This document shows, one piece after another, positions 1 to 12,185 of a stretch of 64,000 nt of DNA; the stretch's first letter is position 1; every line of letters starts with the position of its first letter. The notes beneath the pieces were generated by a model. That model did not search any database, had not been told where the DNA came from, and saw only the letters and a list, made by a program, of their open reading frames with translations. A program made the translations under genes and the position numbers. Origin of the DNA: Ailanthus altissimus (taxonomy: Eukaryota > Streptophyta > Magnoliopsida > Sapindales > Simaroubaceae); NCBI GenBank assembly GCA_946807835.1, contig OX327693.1:79501-143500 (forward strand). The letters run 5' to 3'.

Positions 1-498
1 ACAAATGCGAGATACCTGAGATCAAATTGTGCAATAAGAAAGAAGCTATTATATAATTCAACAAATAATAATAAGGTATATTTTTGGAGCCCCAAATCAC
101 TTCTTCTAAAAGGGGACCCATTTATGCCTAGATGCACAGAATTATATTTCAGCTGAAATTGGTCACTTTGGAGTACAACATAAGTTATTTTCAAGGTAAT
201 AAGCAAAATTGGATAATTGCAACTGTTTAATTGGATAACTGCAGCTGCTTTTTTACACATTGGAATAATAACTTATGTAAAAGTTCTTATAATTCATACA
301 ACACAAGCTTTCACGAGAAAAAAAGTTTTCTTTTCGTTTGGGATACACCGGAACAAAAAAGTGATTTAAATACTTTATACAGCGTAAAGACAGTGAAAAA
401 ACAAAATTCATTGTTGCAACAGTGTGTTTATTTTGCCCTGTAATATGCACTAAGTTGACAAACAAAAACCAAATATCCATATTGTCAAAGCTACTTAC

Positions 499-3400
499 TT
501 CCCTGAACTGCTAACAGAAAGAACCGAATATGAATCATGAGGAACAGGTGTACTAATGTGCTTTCTGATCTGCTTAATGTGCAATGCTTCAGATGAGTCC
601 CCCTTCAACCTCCCCATTTCAGATAAGGAGCCATTATTTCCAAGCGACGGATTTGCCACACTGGATAACTGAAAGTTTAGTAGTTTTAACTCCCTTTCAA
701 CAACATAGACAGCTGAATGCTCCCTACTTCCTGAGGGTGTTGGTAGGGGAGCTATAGCTGGAAGAGACCTAGGATCAAATTCACTGATAATAACACCGAT
801 ATTGGTCCCAGTAGCAACGAGGTGAGGTTGTAAAGGATGAGCCACCATACAATAAACCTGAAGTAGACATTCATGGAAGTCAAGCAACATATATTAAAGA
901 AAAATAAGAAAAGAAAACACAGTATTTGGTGAAAGGGCCTTGTTTAAAGTGGATGGGTAACATCCCATCAAAAAAGCACAGTTAGAAAATGTATTTGAAG
1001 CATGATTTCTACTGGAAAATTTAGGTTTCTGTTGTGCATAGTTGATAGCTCATATTTCTGCTATTTAAGAACCAACAGAAACACAACCAAAGATGCATTC
1101 AATCTGCAATATTTCTGGAATTGATGAAAACAAGTATCACTTGTTGAAAGGATCTGCATTGGAAATGAGAACAACTTGCCTACAGATTAAAATTAATGAG
1201 AAAAACTCTTCATAGTAGAGGTGAGGTTATATAAATCAATACAAGAATGATCAAATATAACAAGAATGATCAAGAAACTATTCTGAAAAGCCACAACTCT
1301 CCTTCTCTGAGACAATTATGCCTTACATGGAACATAGAATAATTACAATTATAGAAGCATATCGGTTAAGAAAACTTTTCTTTATATTTTGTTTTGTGCT
1401 AGGAAATGAAATATGATTATATTAACAATAAGAAATTCACAAGAAGGTGAACAAGGTATCCACAAAAAAAGGAGAACCTCTCCCAACCCTAAAAGGGTTC
1501 CAAAAAGACAAAAAAGAAAAAGTAAATAAATGTTTCATATAAAAACCATATAAAGGAAGAACAATAACATGCTAGCAAGACAGAATTAAATAAGTATTTC
1601 ATATCAAAATCACATAAAGGAAGTGAAGTTTCATCAAAGAAAATTATCTGACTATAAGTATCCTAAGATGCTATTGTTCACCGCGAGATATCTAACTGTG
1701 TTAGGAAGTTCTTAACATCTTTATTCCTTTGACAACTTATCAAACATCTGACATTGGCTTGCTTATATTAAAACATTATGAGATTAAAACTGAAAGGAAC
1801 CACTAATAGAAATTATGCACATAAACAAACAAAAACGTACTTACCCTAAGTTTCTTGTGTGGTACTAGTACTTGAGGAGGTACTAGTGAAGAAAGTTCAC
1901 ACAATGGCCTCGTGAGAGCGGAATATGTGGGATGTTCAATAGCCCTGCCAGAAGTTCAAACAATATTCTAAAGTCCATCATACATAATGAATTAAATGGC
2001 ATTATGTGTAAAAATTTCATTATAACTCCTTTCCTCAGCTGCAACAACTGTCTCATTAATCACCATACAAAGATCGCCGATAATCAATAGATAAGAAACC
2101 CAAAAATTAATGTAGCTAAGTAGAGGTATAAGCTCACCATATATGGGAATCTTTGACGCAAGTTAAAATATCAAGGTTTGGAGCTCGAGGATGGCACCAA
2201 GATGCCACACTGTGACAAGCAAGCTTTGGAACAGGTTTAATTCGTCGAAGCTCCTGCAAAGAAAAGTGAATGAATATAAAAAGACAGCATGCCAGATTCT
2301 ACTATCTAATTCCAATTATAGAAGTCTTTGACAAAAATGAAAGCTCCTCAAGCTTGGTAAAACACCTTAAATGAGATTGTGTCCCATATGGCTAATGTCT
2401 TGTCTGCACCAATCGTAATTAGTTGTGGAGCACCTCCAATCACTCTAGAAAGTTCAACAGCCACAACGCCACCATCATGTGCCTATTGGATATTGTAAGC
2501 AAAATATCAAAAATGTTACTTGATGTCACCATTTCAAGAAAATGGTTACATATAATGATCATGCATGGAGCCACAAGTATATGAATAGAAATAAAAGAAA
2601 AAATAAAGAATAGAAATAAATTAATCCAAAGTACTCACAAACCTAGAAAATAGAGCACCACAGCATAATGTAAAGCATGAACAATATGAATTACAAGAAG
2701 ACAAGGACGAAAAGATTGAGATAAGAAATGGGACAAAATGTGAGAACAAAAACATCTTCAGAAAGTAGACAAGGTGTAAAATAGCAGATTAAGGAATGGC
2801 TACCTTTAAACTTAGCTTCGGCACTAGTTCACGTGAATCTTGACCATGGTCGGCACTCCAGAGTACAAGTAAACCATCACTACCACCCGAAACAAGAAGT
2901 GCCTACAAGAATATTCATATATAAATGAAATAATGTAGTTACAAGGCAACAGGAAACTCCCATGAATGGATAGGACTCTACCATATATATCATCTTCTAA
3001 CACATTTTTAAAAAGAAAAATTCACCCTCTCCAAGTGAAATATGAGCTTTTTTTTTTCAAATAGAAAAGAAATTCAGTTCTTTTGAAAACCTTAAATTTA
3101 GACACTCAATTTCCTTCCATATCTGCCCACTTCTAAGCGAACAGGTTCAGCTGGGTCTAGAGGAAAGCCAACTATTATAAATCTATTTCATTTCATTATT
3201 CTTTCCAACTAAAGAGAGATACTTGTGATTTTCCAATTCAACTCCTCTCCCTTTCTTCCCACTTTTGATGCCGGAACAATGAAAGAAGATTTTGAACTTC
3301 TAGACTCCCTTCAATCCACCTTCACACCTATGATGACAATGGATGTCACCATCCAATGCATTGACTTTACTTCCACCATCCATGCTGTTAGTGTTAGAAG

Positions 3401-5509
3401 GAAAATGCTAACCACTTGAAACTGCCATTTCCATGTATGTCAGATATTAAGGAATCACATCAGTATCACTGGATATTATTATGTCTCTCATTAAAAAACT
3501 AAGCCGTTTTCAATGAGGATATCTCAGCCTTACATATATATATCTCCCTCATTATTACATCCACTTATCTTTGAAAAAGAAAATGTTACAAAACGTCACC
3601 CGATAACATTCTAATGACTCGAGCACGTTGATCGAACATACAAATAAAGATTTCAAGTCAGAGAGTAGATATGAAAAAAATAAATATACAAAGTAAATAA
3701 ATTAAACTTGAAAAGTTAAACATCTACCTCACTGGAAGAAGCAGTGAAAGTCATCAAACAAGATATCGCTCCTTTATGCCCTCCAGTGTACCTTCGCACA
3801 AGCTGCAGATGAACAAATATATCACACAACTAAAAGTCATAATTAACATAACAGAACAAGAACTTGACAAACCACAAACCTTCCATGTTATCATTGAAAG
3901 AACCCTGATAACACCATCTGATGCGCCAAAAGCAACAAGGGGGACATCACCTACAGCTGATCTAGAAAGGAACTCCATACTACAAGAAATGACCATAAAA
4001 GAGAGGATGATATGGAACATGGCACGACAAGCAAAGTTAGGAACATAGAAGATTAGTGTTTAGGTAAACGGAAAGCAGGGCTCTTTCACAAGTGCGACGT
4101 CCATGATCACTGATGTAAACAACTATTCTGCAGAAGAAACCATTTCTTATCGTGTCTGGACACCTATGATTTATACACACATTATAACATAAAATTCTAA
4201 AGGCATTAGAACTGATTATCTTGATATAAGGTTTCGGCAGCTGCTTCATAAGAAAAAGCTGAAATAATAGCTATTTTTTCTTACTTTAGGTTTCAAAACC
4301 AAAGAAAAATTAGTCTTGTGACAAAGTGATCTATACTTATCTGAAAAGCTGACCATCAATTTGATGGTGCCACCTTGTCAGAAATATACAGCTTGCCAAA
4401 ATGTCTGTGTCAACTTAAATATGTATAACTGCTGAACAGCATTGGCTACATTATAAGCACGGAAGGCCATTACCATTATGCTAGCAAAAATAGCTATGAC
4501 CAAAATGTGCTTGCGAATTTCTAAAACCTCTTAGATCAACACAAAGGCAAAAAAGGCCATATCACAACTGTCAGAAGCTCCACAAATTTTTCTCCCTCGT
4601 GTGACAAGAATTACCAAACAGAATTAAGTAAAAGGCCTAAAAAAAGCTGCAAATCATAACACACATCAACAAAACATAAAGCTGTCCTCTATAAAGCTAT
4701 TTCTAGGCAATCAAATCCATGCTTCAACTCATAAAAAGAAGGTGCTAGCAATTTCCAGCAAACAGCATCAAATAATATGAGTGAATGTAAAAGTACTTGC
4801 CAGAGAAGTGACTTGTTGTCAAGTTCCTGCTTGGGCACATCGCGGCCACGCATTGTAACCAAGTCCAAGAATATAGCTTTGTTTAAACAACAGATGACGA
4901 GAAAATGCCTTCCTTTAGTCGACGGAGCAGGAGAAGTGAAACCAGAAGTGACACTGCTGACAGCTGTGGGCGCCTCGGCTGCCGCAGCTCGATTGCGCCA
5001 AAGTTGCCAGTACCGTACATCGTCATCATAAAAATTCACCTGCTTAACACTTGAGTAGGAAAAAAAGGCGATACAATCAGGTCCTTTTCGTAAATACGAA
5101 GATAAAAGATGGCAAATGATAAAGAAAATGCAAAATGCAGGATAAAATTACCTTCCTCCTCGCATGGCTTCCGTAGGCTTTCCTTTAGGTTCTGCGAAAC
5201 AACAAAAAGAAAAATGACATTGTCGAAGCAACTAGATCCAAAAGTTAATTACTTAATAATTAATTAGACATGATGATGCTGATTAATTGAACCTAATTCG
5301 CCTTCGGCGAGCTTCTCGAGTTTGGCTCCGACAAGACGTCTCTGATCAACACCACCAGCTTTTAGCTCGTAAATTACTTGTCGATGCTCCCAATTCCAAA
5401 GGGAGACGTGATCGGATGCATCGGCAGTGACAAGCCATGGATGCGTCGGATGTAATTGAATGTTCACTATTTTCTCGTTGGTTGGCCGGAAGGCTTTCAG
5501 CCGCAGCAT
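499..5509 (-). CDS. TWD40-2: TWD40-2-like WD40 protein of the TPLATE/TSET endocytic adaptor complex, N-terminal 490 residues
   Basis: The plant TWD40-2 protein (Arabidopsis At5g24710 type) is a subunit of the TPLATE/TSET complex, which acts at the plasma membrane in clathrin-mediated endocytosis. I assembled ten coding exons on the minus strand: 5293-5509, 5152-5191, 4801-5049, 3880-3979, 3728-3802, 2804-2902, 2366-2482, 2138-2253, 1845-1944 and 499-857. All join in frame (1472 nt, 490 residues). The start MLRLKAFRPTN matches the family N-terminus. WD-type blades are visible: HPTHPWLVTADASDHVSLWNW near residue 20, GGHKGAISCLM near 208 with LLVSGGSDGLLVLWSADHG just after, AHDGGVVAV at 261 with ITIGADKTLAIWD, and MVAHPLQPHLVATGTN near 375. 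Exon 10 ends inside the codon after SVLSVSSSG. The next family exon (YVAVVWPD) is not in bases 1-498, so the gene runs off the left edge and roughly two thirds of the usual ~1370-residue protein lies outside. All exons seen are open and look functional. Confidence 0.95.
3980..4800 (-). other. GC-AG intron (intron 3 of the TWD40-2-like gene)
   Basis: Exon 3 ends ...CTCTG and exon 4 starts TATGGAG, so TG+T makes the Cys codon of the conserved LLCMEFLSR stretch. This forces the donor to read GCAAGT on the minus strand (positions 4800-4795) instead of GT. The acceptor is a normal TTGTAG (AG at 3981-3980). Using the nearby GT (in GCAAGTACTT) would add four bases and break the frame. GC-AG introns are a known minority class handled by the major spliceosome. 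Confidence 0.85.
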
Positions 5510-5806
5510 TTTTTTTTCTTGTTTCTGTGACCTCCAAGCACTTCTAAAGATTATTCAATCTGCTACCTAACTCATTATTTTTCACCACAGAGATTGATGT
5601 CTCATTTGTCAACGAATTATGAGAAACTGAGATTGAATCAATGAATGTTCTCGGCAAAGTTCTGAAATACCAGATCTGCCATCACGAACGGTGTCGTTTG
5701 CTTTTGGGCGGTAATTTGCAATAATAACCACCGCTGACGTAGAAAGTTCACCCACGACTTATTTTGGAATTTGAATACACCCGTTTTATAATAATTTCAT
5801 TTGTGA
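5510..5806 (-). promoter_or_regulatory. 5' leader and presumed promoter of the TWD40-2-like gene
   Basis: Only about 300 bp separate the start codon (5509) from the end of the copia LTR at 5807. On the minus strand there is a TATA-like TTATAAAACGGG at about 5779-5790, immediately next to the LTR, and a TGACGT-containing motif (5735-5740 on the plus strand), the core of bZIP/as-1 type sites. If the TATA-like site is used, the retrotransposon sits within about 20 bp of the core promoter and everything upstream of it has been displaced. Promoter assignment is inference. Confidence 0.45.
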
Positions 5807-6111
5807 TGTGAATAATAAGGTAAAAAATAAAAAAATTTAAACTAAAATATAAAGTGTAAATATAAATAAATATTTTTATAAATATATTAATATTTGTATT
5901 TATTTTTTATTTATATAAAAATAAAAATACTCATTTATATTTATAGAGTGAAAAAATAAGAATAAAATGAAATATTTTTAATGCAGGATTTTAGTGGAAA
6001 ATAATATTTATGGTACTGTTTATTAATATGGTACTATTTATCTATATAATACTATTTATTTATACGATACTGTTTATTTGTATAATATTATTCATTATTA
6101 TATTTATAACA
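5807..6111 (-). repeat. 3' LTR of copia-1
   Basis: 305 bp, same length as the partner LTR at 11881-12185. It differs from the partner mainly by T or A where the partner has C or G, for example in the repeated ACTGTTCAC-type blocks near its right end, which here read as TATTTAT or TGTTTAT. It lies directly against the TWD40-2 promoter side. Confidence 0.88.
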
Positions 6112-6419
6112 TTCCTCATTAGATTTTACCGTAATTCTAACTTTTCTTTTAGATTATATTATTTTTAATTGTATTTTACATTACCAAAAAAAAATTTAGT
6201 AGAATAAAAAATTTAAGTAAAATAAATACAACTCTATTTTGTACAATAGTGTCGAACGTGTTTAATATTATCTCATTAAAAATTTTATCAGTAAAATTCA
6301 GTGGGATAAAACTTGGTCGAAAGAAAAAAGAGTGCAGTACACGTTTGTAATTAACACTTTTCTTCTTTTGAAAGAATATGCTTCCCCTGATAAAATGTTC
6401 CCCTTCAAAGTAACATCTT

Positions 6420-7920
6420 ATCAGTTTGCTAACTTGCTGAGCCGACGCATACCAATCTTGTAAACTAGTTTCGCAAAAGTTGAAGTTGGTAGAGATTTAG
6501 TGAACAAATCTGCAAAGTTGTCAGTAGAACGTATTTATTTCACATTAATCATCTTATTTTGTTGCAGTTCACGGGTGTAGAAGAATTTTGGAGAAATATG
6601 TTTGGTTCTATCTCCTTTGATATATTCGCCTCTAACTTGAGCAATACAAACTGCATTATCTTAATATATTGTTGTTAGAATATCGATTACAGAAGGTAGA
6701 GTACATGTACTCTGAATGTGATAAATAACAGATCATAGCCATATGCATTCCTTACTTACTTCGTGGAGTGCAAGAATCTTATAGTGATTTGATGAGGTGG
6801 CAACAAAAGTTTGCTTTGTAAATTGCTATGAGATTGTTGTTGGTAAAAACATAATCTGTTTATAAGCGAGCCTTATGGGGATCAGATAAGTACTCAGCAT
6901 CTGCATATCCAATTAGACCTGAATTTTCTATTAGTTCATTAAAATAAAATAGTCCATAATTTATTGTTCCACATAGATAACGAAATATATGTTTGACACC
7001 ATTCCAATGATGTCGAGTTGGTGCAAAGCTAAATCTTGCCAATAAATTTACTATAAAAGCTATGTCCGGTCTAGTATATTGGGCTAAATACAATAAAGCA
7101 CCAATTGCATTTAGATATGGTACTTCTGAACCAAGTATTTTCTCATCATCTTCTTTGGGACGAAATGGATCCTTTTTAGGATCAAGAGACCGAACAACCA
7201 TAGGGGTACTTAATGGATGGGCTTTATCCATGTTGAATCTTTTCAAAATCTTTTCAATATAGGTAGATTGATGGATAAAAATTCTATTTAATTTATACTC
7301 GATCTGCAAGCCGAGATAGTATTTGGTCTTCCCTAGGTCTTTCATTTCAAATTCCTTCTTTAAGTATTCTGCAGTTTTCAAGAGTTCTTCAGGAGTCCCG
7401 ATCAAATTCATGTCAACCATATATACAACTACAATAGCAAATTCAGTGTTTGACTTCTTTATGAATACACATGGACATATTGAATTGTTAATATAATCTT
7501 CTTTTATCAAATATTCACTTAGACGGTTATACCACATACACCCAGATTATTTTAATCCATACAAAGATTTCTGTAACTTGATTGAGCATAAATTTCGATT
7601 ACATGCTTCAAGCATTTTAAATCCTTCAAGGATTTTCATATAAATATTTATGTTAAGTAATCTATATCGTTACTATATCCATAAGATACATACCAAGATT
7701 TTTTGAGACTGCCAAATTTATCAGAAATCTAAATATAATTGTGTCCATCACATAGGAATAAGTTTCATCATAATCAATACCAGGTCTCTGCGAGAAACCT
7801 TGAGCAACAAGTCTTGCTTTTGTATTTGATGACTTCATTGTTTTCATTACGTTTCTGTACAAAAATCCATTTATGTCCTACGGGTTTGACATCTTTAGGT
7901 GTCTGGACTACAGGTCCAAA
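6420..7920 (-). pseudogene. copia-1 reverse transcriptase and RNase H, inactivated
   Basis: The minus strand carries the copia RT sequence in pieces. ARLVAQGFSQRPGIDYDETYS and the following segment lie at about 7662-7862. The main open stretch at 6860-7537 holds the LIGTPEELLKTAEYLKKEF and DLGKTKYYLGLQIEY motifs and the TRPDIAF block. RNase H remnants (DNAVCIAQVRGEYIKGDRTKHI-like) continue to about 6420. The RT active-site box reads YMVDMNLIG where family members have YVDDMNLIG, so the first Asp of the catalytic pair is replaced by Val. Frame breaks occur near 7540 and 6860. Confidence 0.85.
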
Positions 7921-8131
7921 TACTTCTCATTTAGTTAGTGAAGTCAATTCTGTTTGTATTGCTTCTTTCCATTGAAACCAATCATGCTTTTCTCTACATT
8001 CATCAATAGATTGTGTCTCAAAATCATCATTCATAATTTCAGTAGCTACTACAAATGAGAACACATTATCAACGATTGTTTTATCTCATTGCCATATTTC
8101 TCCTGTATAAGCATAATTTATACTGTTTTCT

Positions 8132-9680
8132 TTATTTTGAAACTCTTGTGTCTCTTTTGGTACTAATATTTCTTCTAAAACTTTTTGTCTCTTCAGGGAC
8201 ATGTGTCACTTCAGGGACTTGTGTCTCTTCAGGGACTATTAATCCTTCTGTTGTTTTAGAGAATGTGGATTCATTTGCTCGAGCATTATTTTCAATAAGA
8301 TCTTGTGTTTTTATTTTTCGTTTCCTCGGAACAGTATCCTTTGAACCAATTGGTCTACCACGCTTTTGGCGTGCTGCGGATGATTCGTTTGCTACTTTTT
8401 GATTAGATTGTTCTATAAGAACAATCACCCGAACTAGTGTATTAGCAGCTGGTATATATGATTTGGTTACTTTTGATACATCTGTAAATGCGTCTGGTAA
8501 TTCATTTACTATTATTTGAAGATGAACAATTCTTTGCACCTCATTTTCATATTAAGTTGTGCGATGGTCTAAATGAGACATAGTGATCGTTTTCCAAGAA
8601 AATTTATGCCTTACTTTACGAGGCAAATTTCTTTTCCCTAAAGATGGGAATACTGTCTTATTAAAATGGCAATTCACAAATCGTGCGGTAAACAGATCAC
8701 CCGTCATGGGTTCAAGATATCTTATAATTGATGGTAAGTTAAAACCTATATAAATCCCCAAGCGACGTTTAGGTCCCATCTTAGTGCGTTGAGGAGGTGC
8801 TATAGGTATATATACAGCACAACCAAATGTACGCAAATGGGATATATTAGGTTGATGACCAAGTACAAGTTATAATGGAGGATATTAATGATAAGTAGTG
8901 GGTCTAAAACGAATTAATGCTACAGCATGCAATATAGCATGTCCCTATGCAGAAGTTGGTAATTATGCGCGCATCAATAAAGTACATGCAATTACCTGAA
9001 GTCGTTTAATTAAGGATTCTGTCAATCCATTTTGTGTGTGAACATGTGGTATAGGATGTTCTACTTCAATTTTCACTTATGTACAATAGTCATTAAATGT
9101 TTTGGATGTAAACTCACTAGCATTGTCTAAACGTATTGTCTTAATAAGGTATTCTGAAAATTGTGCTCTTAATTTAATAATCTGTGCCATTAATTTTGCA
9201 AATGCAACATTTTATGTAAATAATAAACACACATGTAACCACCGCGCAGATGCATCAATTTAAACCATAAAATACTGAAAAGGTCTACTTCGTGGATGAA
9301 TTGGTCCACATATATCTCCTTGGACCATTTGTAAGAATGATAGAGATTTTAGACTAATCTTAGAAGGGGATGGTCTGACTATGAGTTTGCCTTATGAGCA
9401 AGCAGTATAAATATTTTCATTGGATAATAGAATCTTCAGGTTCTTTAACAGATGTCTATGAGAATTTTCAACTATCTTACGCATCATTGTTGATTGTGGA
9501 TGACCAAGACGATCATGCTATAGTGTAAAAGTTTTTGGATCACTGAACTTCTGGTTTATTACTGCGTAGCTTTCAGTGAATTTATAATTGTATAATACAA
9601 ACCTGATGATGAAGCATGAAGCTTTTCAAGTATACATTTCTTGTTTGAGACATTAAAAGTAATACAGAGATATTGTACAT
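8132..9680 (-). pseudogene. copia-1 integrase core and integrase-RT linker, fragmented
   Basis: From right to left on the minus strand, short frames keep the copia integrase landmarks. A DNASEFTSKTFNDYC-type segment lies near 9090-9130, and an HTQNGLTESLIKRLQ segment with the third catalytic acid is near 9000-9050. The conserved post-integrase block RTFGCAVYIPIAPPQRTKMG lies at 8552-8836. The linker at 8132-8539 has the typical RGRPIGSKDTVPRKRK motif. Several stops interrupt the reading, including one just before the first DAS/IDASARW acid motif around 9260. Confidence 0.8.
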
Positions 9681-9689
9681 TATTTTCAT

Positions 9690-9990
9690 TTAAGGTTTCA
9701 ATGTGATATCTATTTCGCAAATATCTTTAAAGCTCAGTAGATTTTTTATAGATCTACCAGCATATAAATCCTCATTTATATATAATTTTGTTCTATTTTC
9801 TAACGAAATTATTGCTCTTCCAAAGCCTTCAATCAAATCTGCAGGACCTGATATAGTATTAACTTCCCCTTCAATCATTGTTAGTTTTGAGAAATATTTT
9901 TTATCTTTTAAAATGGTGTATGTAGTTACACTGCCAACCAAACAGACATCCCCATTTTTCTCTCTAGAGTGGACAATTCATTTTTAGAAG
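9690..9990 (-). pseudogene. copia-1 protease and pre-integrase region
   Basis: The minus-strand frame reads VGSVTTYTILKDKKYFSKL followed by NTISGPADLIEGFGRA and KNLLSFKDI, the standard plant copia protease to pre-integrase order. Family proteases have a DSATTHTIL-type active site. Here the catalytic Asp position reads Gly (GSVTTYTIL), which would abolish protease activity. The rest of the segment is open for about 80 residues. Confidence 0.8.
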
Positions 9991-10156
9991 CCATATCCTT
10001 TAATAAAATATTTAACATTAGAAAATAAAAATTACAAAAAATATGAAGAGAAACCAACACAATAAATATTAAAAATAAGAAAAGATACAACTTACTGACA
10101 TAAAATAAAAGTACAAATATGACATAATAGAGCTTTAAATAATTAATGCTCCCTTT

Positions 10157-11102
10157 TCAATTTTCAAAAAAATCAAAGATTTCTAGATGAGTATGATCTG
10201 CAGGATCTGATTCATTAATAAGATTTGTCTCCATATTCTTCTTATTTCCTTTGACAAATGTATCATGAGGCTCAATTTGATTTTTTGGTGCACGACATGT
10301 ACGTGACCAATGCCTTTTTTTACCACATCGATAACATACATTTTTATGATACTTAGGGCGTTTAGTTTCCATATCATTTTTTCTATTTTGGTGCTTCTGT
10401 CCTCCTTTAATATATCTCCGTCTTTAGTATTTATAACCACCCTGAGGGTAATAACCACACCTTCTTCCTCTTTCACAACCACGTCTAGCATTATTATAAA
10501 AATTTGCATTCACTTCAGGAAATGGTTGAGAACCTATTGGACGTGATTCATGATTTTTCGATAACAGTTCATTATTATGTTTAGCAACCAGAAGACATAA
10601 GATTAAATCTGAATATTTTGTATACCGTCGTTCATGGTACTGTTGCTGTAGAACCACATTAGAAGCATGAAAGGTTGAGAATGTTTTTTTTAACATATCA
10701 TGCTCTGTCACTTTCTCCCCACATAATTTCATCTGTGAGGTAATTCTGAATAGGGCAGAATTGTATTCAGCAACAGTTCTGTAATCCTGTAATCGCAGGT
10801 TCATCCATTCATATTTTAATTTTAGGAGGAACACATTTTTTTATGGTCAAATCTTTCTTTTAAATTTTTTCAAAGGATCTGCGGGTCCTCTATGGTCAAA
10901 TATTGAGCTTTTAAGCTCTCATGTATGTGGTGATAAAGAAAAATCATTACTTTCGCCTTGTCCTACAGAGATATACCATTTTTTTTTCAATAGTCTTTTT
11001 CAAACCATTGGCTTGGAGGTGCATTTTAGCATCCAACACCCATAATAAGTAGTTTTTCCCAGAGACGTCAAGTGTAGGGATTTGCAAGTTTGTCAAAGAC
11101 AT
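10157..11102 (-). pseudogene. copia-1 gag (UBN2-type) with CCHC zinc knuckle
   Basis: The start MSLTNLQIPTLDVSGKNYLL is at 11102 on the minus strand, and the UBN2-type gag body (MNLRLQDYRTVAEYNSALFRI, LLSKNHESRPIGSQ) lies at 10424-10834. The nucleocapsid knuckle CYRCGKKRHWSRTC at 10157-10372 fits CX2CX4HX4C and is intact. Frame changes separate the three segments, so no full Gag can be made. Confidence 0.85.
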
Positions 11103-11601
11103 TTTATTCAAAGGGCCTTTAGATATAAAAAAAATAAAAATAAAATTTGTACATAGAATATTAACCTTATGCAGAATATCAAAAATAATATTTATGAGGC
11201 ATGACCTTCTAAATGTCACATTATAAAATATAAATATCAAAAGTAAAGTTCATGAGGCATTGTCTTCCTTAAACAGAATAATAATAATTAAGAAGTTTGA
11301 CATATATGAAGCAATAACAATTAGGAGGCATAGCCTTCTATTCAATTAAGTAATAATAATAATATAAAGTATAGAATTAATACAAGAACTTCTTATGTCA
11401 AAACCTGAATTATGACCAGAATGAGCTAAAGTAGTAAAGGGGTTGAACCGAAGATCCTTGATTTACTTTATTGACTATCTGGAATATATTCAGTCTTTTA
11501 TAAAAAAAATTTGTTATTTAACAATTCTAAAGTAGTAAAGACTAAAAGTAAATTATTATATTTATTTTAGAGAGCATACCCTCTCAAATTATGCAAGAAG
11601 T

Positions 11602-11820
11602 AAATAATAGGAAATAAATTGCATAATTTAATAGAGGGTGTGATTTACAACTAAGGCGGCAGAGCTGACCGACCGGTTATCTCACATAATATTTGAAATT
11701 TAAGAGAGTGTGATTTACATAAATAACAAAAAATAAATTACATAATTTAAAAAAATGTGTGATTTACAACCAATGCGGCAGAGTCGACCGACCGGTTATC
11801 CTACAAAATATTTAAAATTT
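11602..11820. repeat. Two tandem ~119-bp units in the untranslated leader of copia-1
   Basis: Two imperfect copies (about 11602-11720 and 11721-11820) share GTGTGATTTACAAC, then the GC-rich block GGCGGCAGAG and GACCGACCGGTTAT, each preceded by AAATTGCATAATTTA-like sequence. The block is repeated 119 bp apart, between the 5' LTR and gag. Its role is unknown. A packaging or leader structure is possible but is inference. Confidence 0.8.
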
Positions 11821-11880
11821 AAATGAAAGAAAGTAAGTAATTCTTACTTGTAATTATCTCAAATCGTGCTGATAACATGT

Positions 11881-12185
11881 TGTGAATAATAGGATGAAGA
11901 AGTAAAAATTTTGAACTAAAATGCAAAGTGTATATATAAATAAACACTTTGGCAAATATATTAATATTTGTACTTGTTTTTCACTTGTACATAAATAAAA
12001 GCACTCACCTATATTTATAGAGCGAGGGAATGAAAAAGAAATGAAATATTTCTAATGTGAAATTTTGGTGGAGGACACTGTTCATGGCACTGTTCACTAA
12101 TGCGGTACTGTTCATCTATATGATACTATTTATTTATGTGATATTGTTCACTTGTATAGGACTGTTCACTATTATATTAATAACA
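11881..12185 (-). repeat. 5' LTR of copia-1
   Basis: 305 bp. Minus-strand ends are TGTTATTAAT and ATTATTCACA. It contains several copies of an ACTGTTCAC/ACTGTTCAT motif between about 12079 and 12170, better preserved than in the other LTR. The primer-binding-like site is directly inside its left border. Confidence 0.88.

Larger units (their letters stand above)
5807..12185 (-). mobile_element. Degenerate full-length Ty1/copia retrotransposon (copia-1)
   Basis: Two LTRs of 305 bp each (5807-6111 and 11881-12185) read TGTTAT...TCACA on the minus strand. Gag, protease, integrase and RT/RNase H follow in copia order from right to left. Next to the 5' LTR the minus strand reads TTATCAGCACGA (about 11865-11876), a primer-binding-like sequence related to tRNA-iMet copia sites. 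A purine run (AATGAGGAAT) precedes the 3' LTR. The 5-bp flanks (TGTGA and ACTTA) do not match, so the target duplication is lost or one border has been altered. Stops and frameshifts throughout, plus damaged catalytic motifs, make it non-autonomous. Confidence 0.9.

Noticed and set aside
3225..3419. 64-codon open frame on the plus strand inside a TWD40-2 intron
   Set aside because: No domain, antisense to the gene, within intron 5, and short; consistent with chance.
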